From assembly GCF_004014855.1 (NCBI RefSeq), contig NZ_CP034930.1:2647716-2711715 (forward strand): a stretch of 64,000 bases of DNA. The letters are read 5' to 3'. Origin of the DNA: Apibacter raozihei (lineage in GTDB: Bacteria; Bacteroidota; Bacteroidia; Flavobacteriales; Weeksellaceae). Of this stretch, positions 62,958 through 64,000 are shown piece after piece. The notes beneath the pieces are model-generated. The model saw only the letters and a list, made by a program, of their open reading frames with translations, was not told the DNA's origin and did not search any database. Within the stretch, counting starts at the first letter, position 1; each line of letters opens with the position of its first letter. A program made the translations under genes and the position numbers.

Positions 62958-63172
62958 TTACCAAAATGGTTCAAATTTAGGATCTGGATTATTAGACCAA
63001 CAAATAATATGATATTTATCTTCTTTATGTTCTATTATTTCTTTAATTAAAGTACCGTTACAATTATCTAATAGATAAACCTTCCGCCATTCAATAAAAG
63101 CTTTTTCATTGATTTTTTAGATTTGAAAGCCATTTATATATTCCTGATATATACTGTCGCCGGTAACATTAG
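62958..63172 (-). pseudogene. Degraded small gene of unknown function
   Basis: On the minus strand one frame reads N-V-T-G-D-S-I-Y-Q-E-Y-I-N-G-F-Q-I, a stop, then K-I-N-E-K-A-F-I-E-W-R-K-V-Y-L-L-D-N-C-N-G-T-L and on to N-N-P-D-P-K-F-E-P-F-W and the terminal TAA at 62960-62958. The protein-like residue choice on both sides of the stop suggests a small gene with a nonsense mutation and no surviving start. No family was recognised. Confidence 0.4.
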
Positions 63173-63507
63173 GCTAGTTATTCTTTCGCACTCATAAAAG
63201 TTAGGTGAAGTCGTAAACTCACTTAATCTCATGGTCTAAGCTTAAACAAAAAGTAGATAATTCGTATAGGAAGAAGATTCGTTATTATTTAACTTTAAAG
63301 ATATCAAATTATCATTTTCTTCATTTTTATCATTTCTCCTTACGTGTATTATTTATCAAACTTTCGTAATCATACTAATTTCTGAATTCTCTATTTGCTC
63401 TCTATACTTGTATCTATTTCTTTGTTTTAGTTGGGAGATAAATTGAATCATAACTCATTCAAAACAATAGTCTTGTATTCCTGAAATTTTCATAATTATA
63501 AATAGGA
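63173..63507. other. Intergenic stretch without recognisable features
   Basis: About 335 bases of AT-rich sequence with only short frames (for example a 31-codon minus-strand frame around 63360-63455). I see no RNA gene, promoter match or convincing hairpin. It may hold further remnants of the decayed neighbour. Confidence 0.4.
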
Positions 63508-64000
63508 TTATTTTCTGTAACTATTATATTCTTTTTCTGTAACCGGATCTAGCCAAACAACAGAACCCTTATGGGCTTGGGTTGTGATCGCAATATGTGT
63601 AAAATCACTATCAGGGCTTGCACCATGCCAATGCACTACATTAGGCAATATCTCAACTACATCTCCTTTGTGAAGTAATCTTATGGGTTGACCTTTTTCC
63701 TGATAGTATCCTTCGCCATCTGTACATAACAATATCTGACCTCCTGGATGAGAGTGCCAATTGTTGCGAACTCCTGGTTCAAAAACGACATTACCGATGG
63801 TCAGATCAAAATTATCTTTATCTTTCATCAACATTTGTAACCAAGCCTCGCCACTGAAGTAATCATTATTAATTATCTCTCCTTTAGGAAATATTTGATT
63901 TTTGGTTTCATTACTATTTACTGTCATAGCTTCTTTTTTGTCTGATGTATTGCAACATCCTGTAATTAATACAGTCAAACCTATGAGGAATATTGATTTA
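63508..64000 (-). CDS. Cupin-domain lipoprotein (partial, start beyond window)
   Basis: The frame is still open at the right edge. The codons before the first internal TTG read K-S-I-F-L-I-G-L-T-V-L-I-T-G-C, a lipoprotein signal with lipobox I-T-G-C, so the true start lies past 64000. After the lipidated cysteine and a polar linker comes a single cupin barrel with W-H-S-H-P-G-G-Q and N-V-V-H-W-H-G-A. It is closely related to the cytoplasmic cupin at 22856-23275. The pair shows the same domain used in two compartments. The function is unknown. Confidence 0.8.
   Translation of the reverse strand, partial: KSIFLIGLTVLITGCCNTSDKKEAMTVNSNETKNQIFPKGEIINNDYFSGEAWLQMLMKDKDNFDLTIGNVVFEPGVRNNWHSHPGGQILLCTDGEGYYQEKGQPIRLLHKGDVVEILPNVVHWHGASPDSDFTHIAITTQAHKGSVVWLDPVTEKEYNSYRK

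Overview
The window reads as chromosome of a low-GC member of the Flavobacteriia (phylum Bacteroidota). The clues are a type IX secretion C-terminal sorting domain, lipoproteins with an SSDD surface-export-like tail, a Bacteroidota-style VgrG with a DUF4280 PAAR-like tip, several TAnnTTTG -7 promoter elements, and housekeeping genes of flavobacterial type (polA, prfA, pheA, rplS, ychF, aroC, gnd-zwf-pgl). A Weeksellaceae-like host such as an Apibacter relative would fit, but genus is a guess. No rRNA, tRNA, CRISPR array or recognisable transposase gene was seen.

Layout: 1-6.3 kb, leftward genes for two tandem TPR/AraC-type regulators (one cut by the window edge) and two tandem cell-surface proteins whose N-terminal halves are nearly identical. 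6.9-8.6 kb, an astacin-type metalloprotease lipoprotein with six 48-residue calcium-loop repeats. 8.75-16.45 kb, an accessory island (below). 16.5-21.1 kb, a very large type IX-secreted FISUMP-like protein. 21.4-22.5 kb, an acyltransferase. 22.8-29.1 kb, an eight-gene redox operon (three aldo-keto reductases, zinc alcohol dehydrogenase, NAD(P)-binding protein, carboxymuconolactone decarboxylase-like protein, monooxygenase-like protein, cupin) divergent from an AraC-family regulator. 30-53.5 kb, mainly core genes plus small lineage-specific secreted proteins, an ECF sigma/anti-sigma pair and an XRE regulator with a multi-site operator region. 53.6-58.1 kb, a T6SS cassette: VgrG fused to a metzincin-like effector, a lipoprotein and a DUF4280 tip protein. 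58.6-61.8 kb, the oxidative pentose phosphate operon. 61.9-64 kb, small or decayed genes and a lipoprotein paralogue of the 22.9-kb cupin.

The most unusual region is the island at 8.75-16.45 kb. Two units are laid out in the same way: a roughly 300-bp repeat R, then variable leftward cargo genes, then a leftward XRE-family regulator that heads the cargo operon, then a divergent SymE-like toxin gene, then a shared non-coding tail and the next R. The regulator/SymE chassis and R copies are closely similar between units while the cargo differs completely. Unit 1 carries TIR-like protein, three-helix membrane protein and TIR protein. Unit 2 carries an AAA ATPase plus DUF4435 TOPRIM-like pair resembling PARIS (AriA/AriB). 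This looks like a tandem defence-cassette array in which cargo is exchanged between conserved flanks. The R repeats contain several copies of a 12-bp motif paired with XerD-like half sites, and the rightmost one matches the E. coli dif site at 22 of 28 positions. Function and mobility are inferred, not shown.
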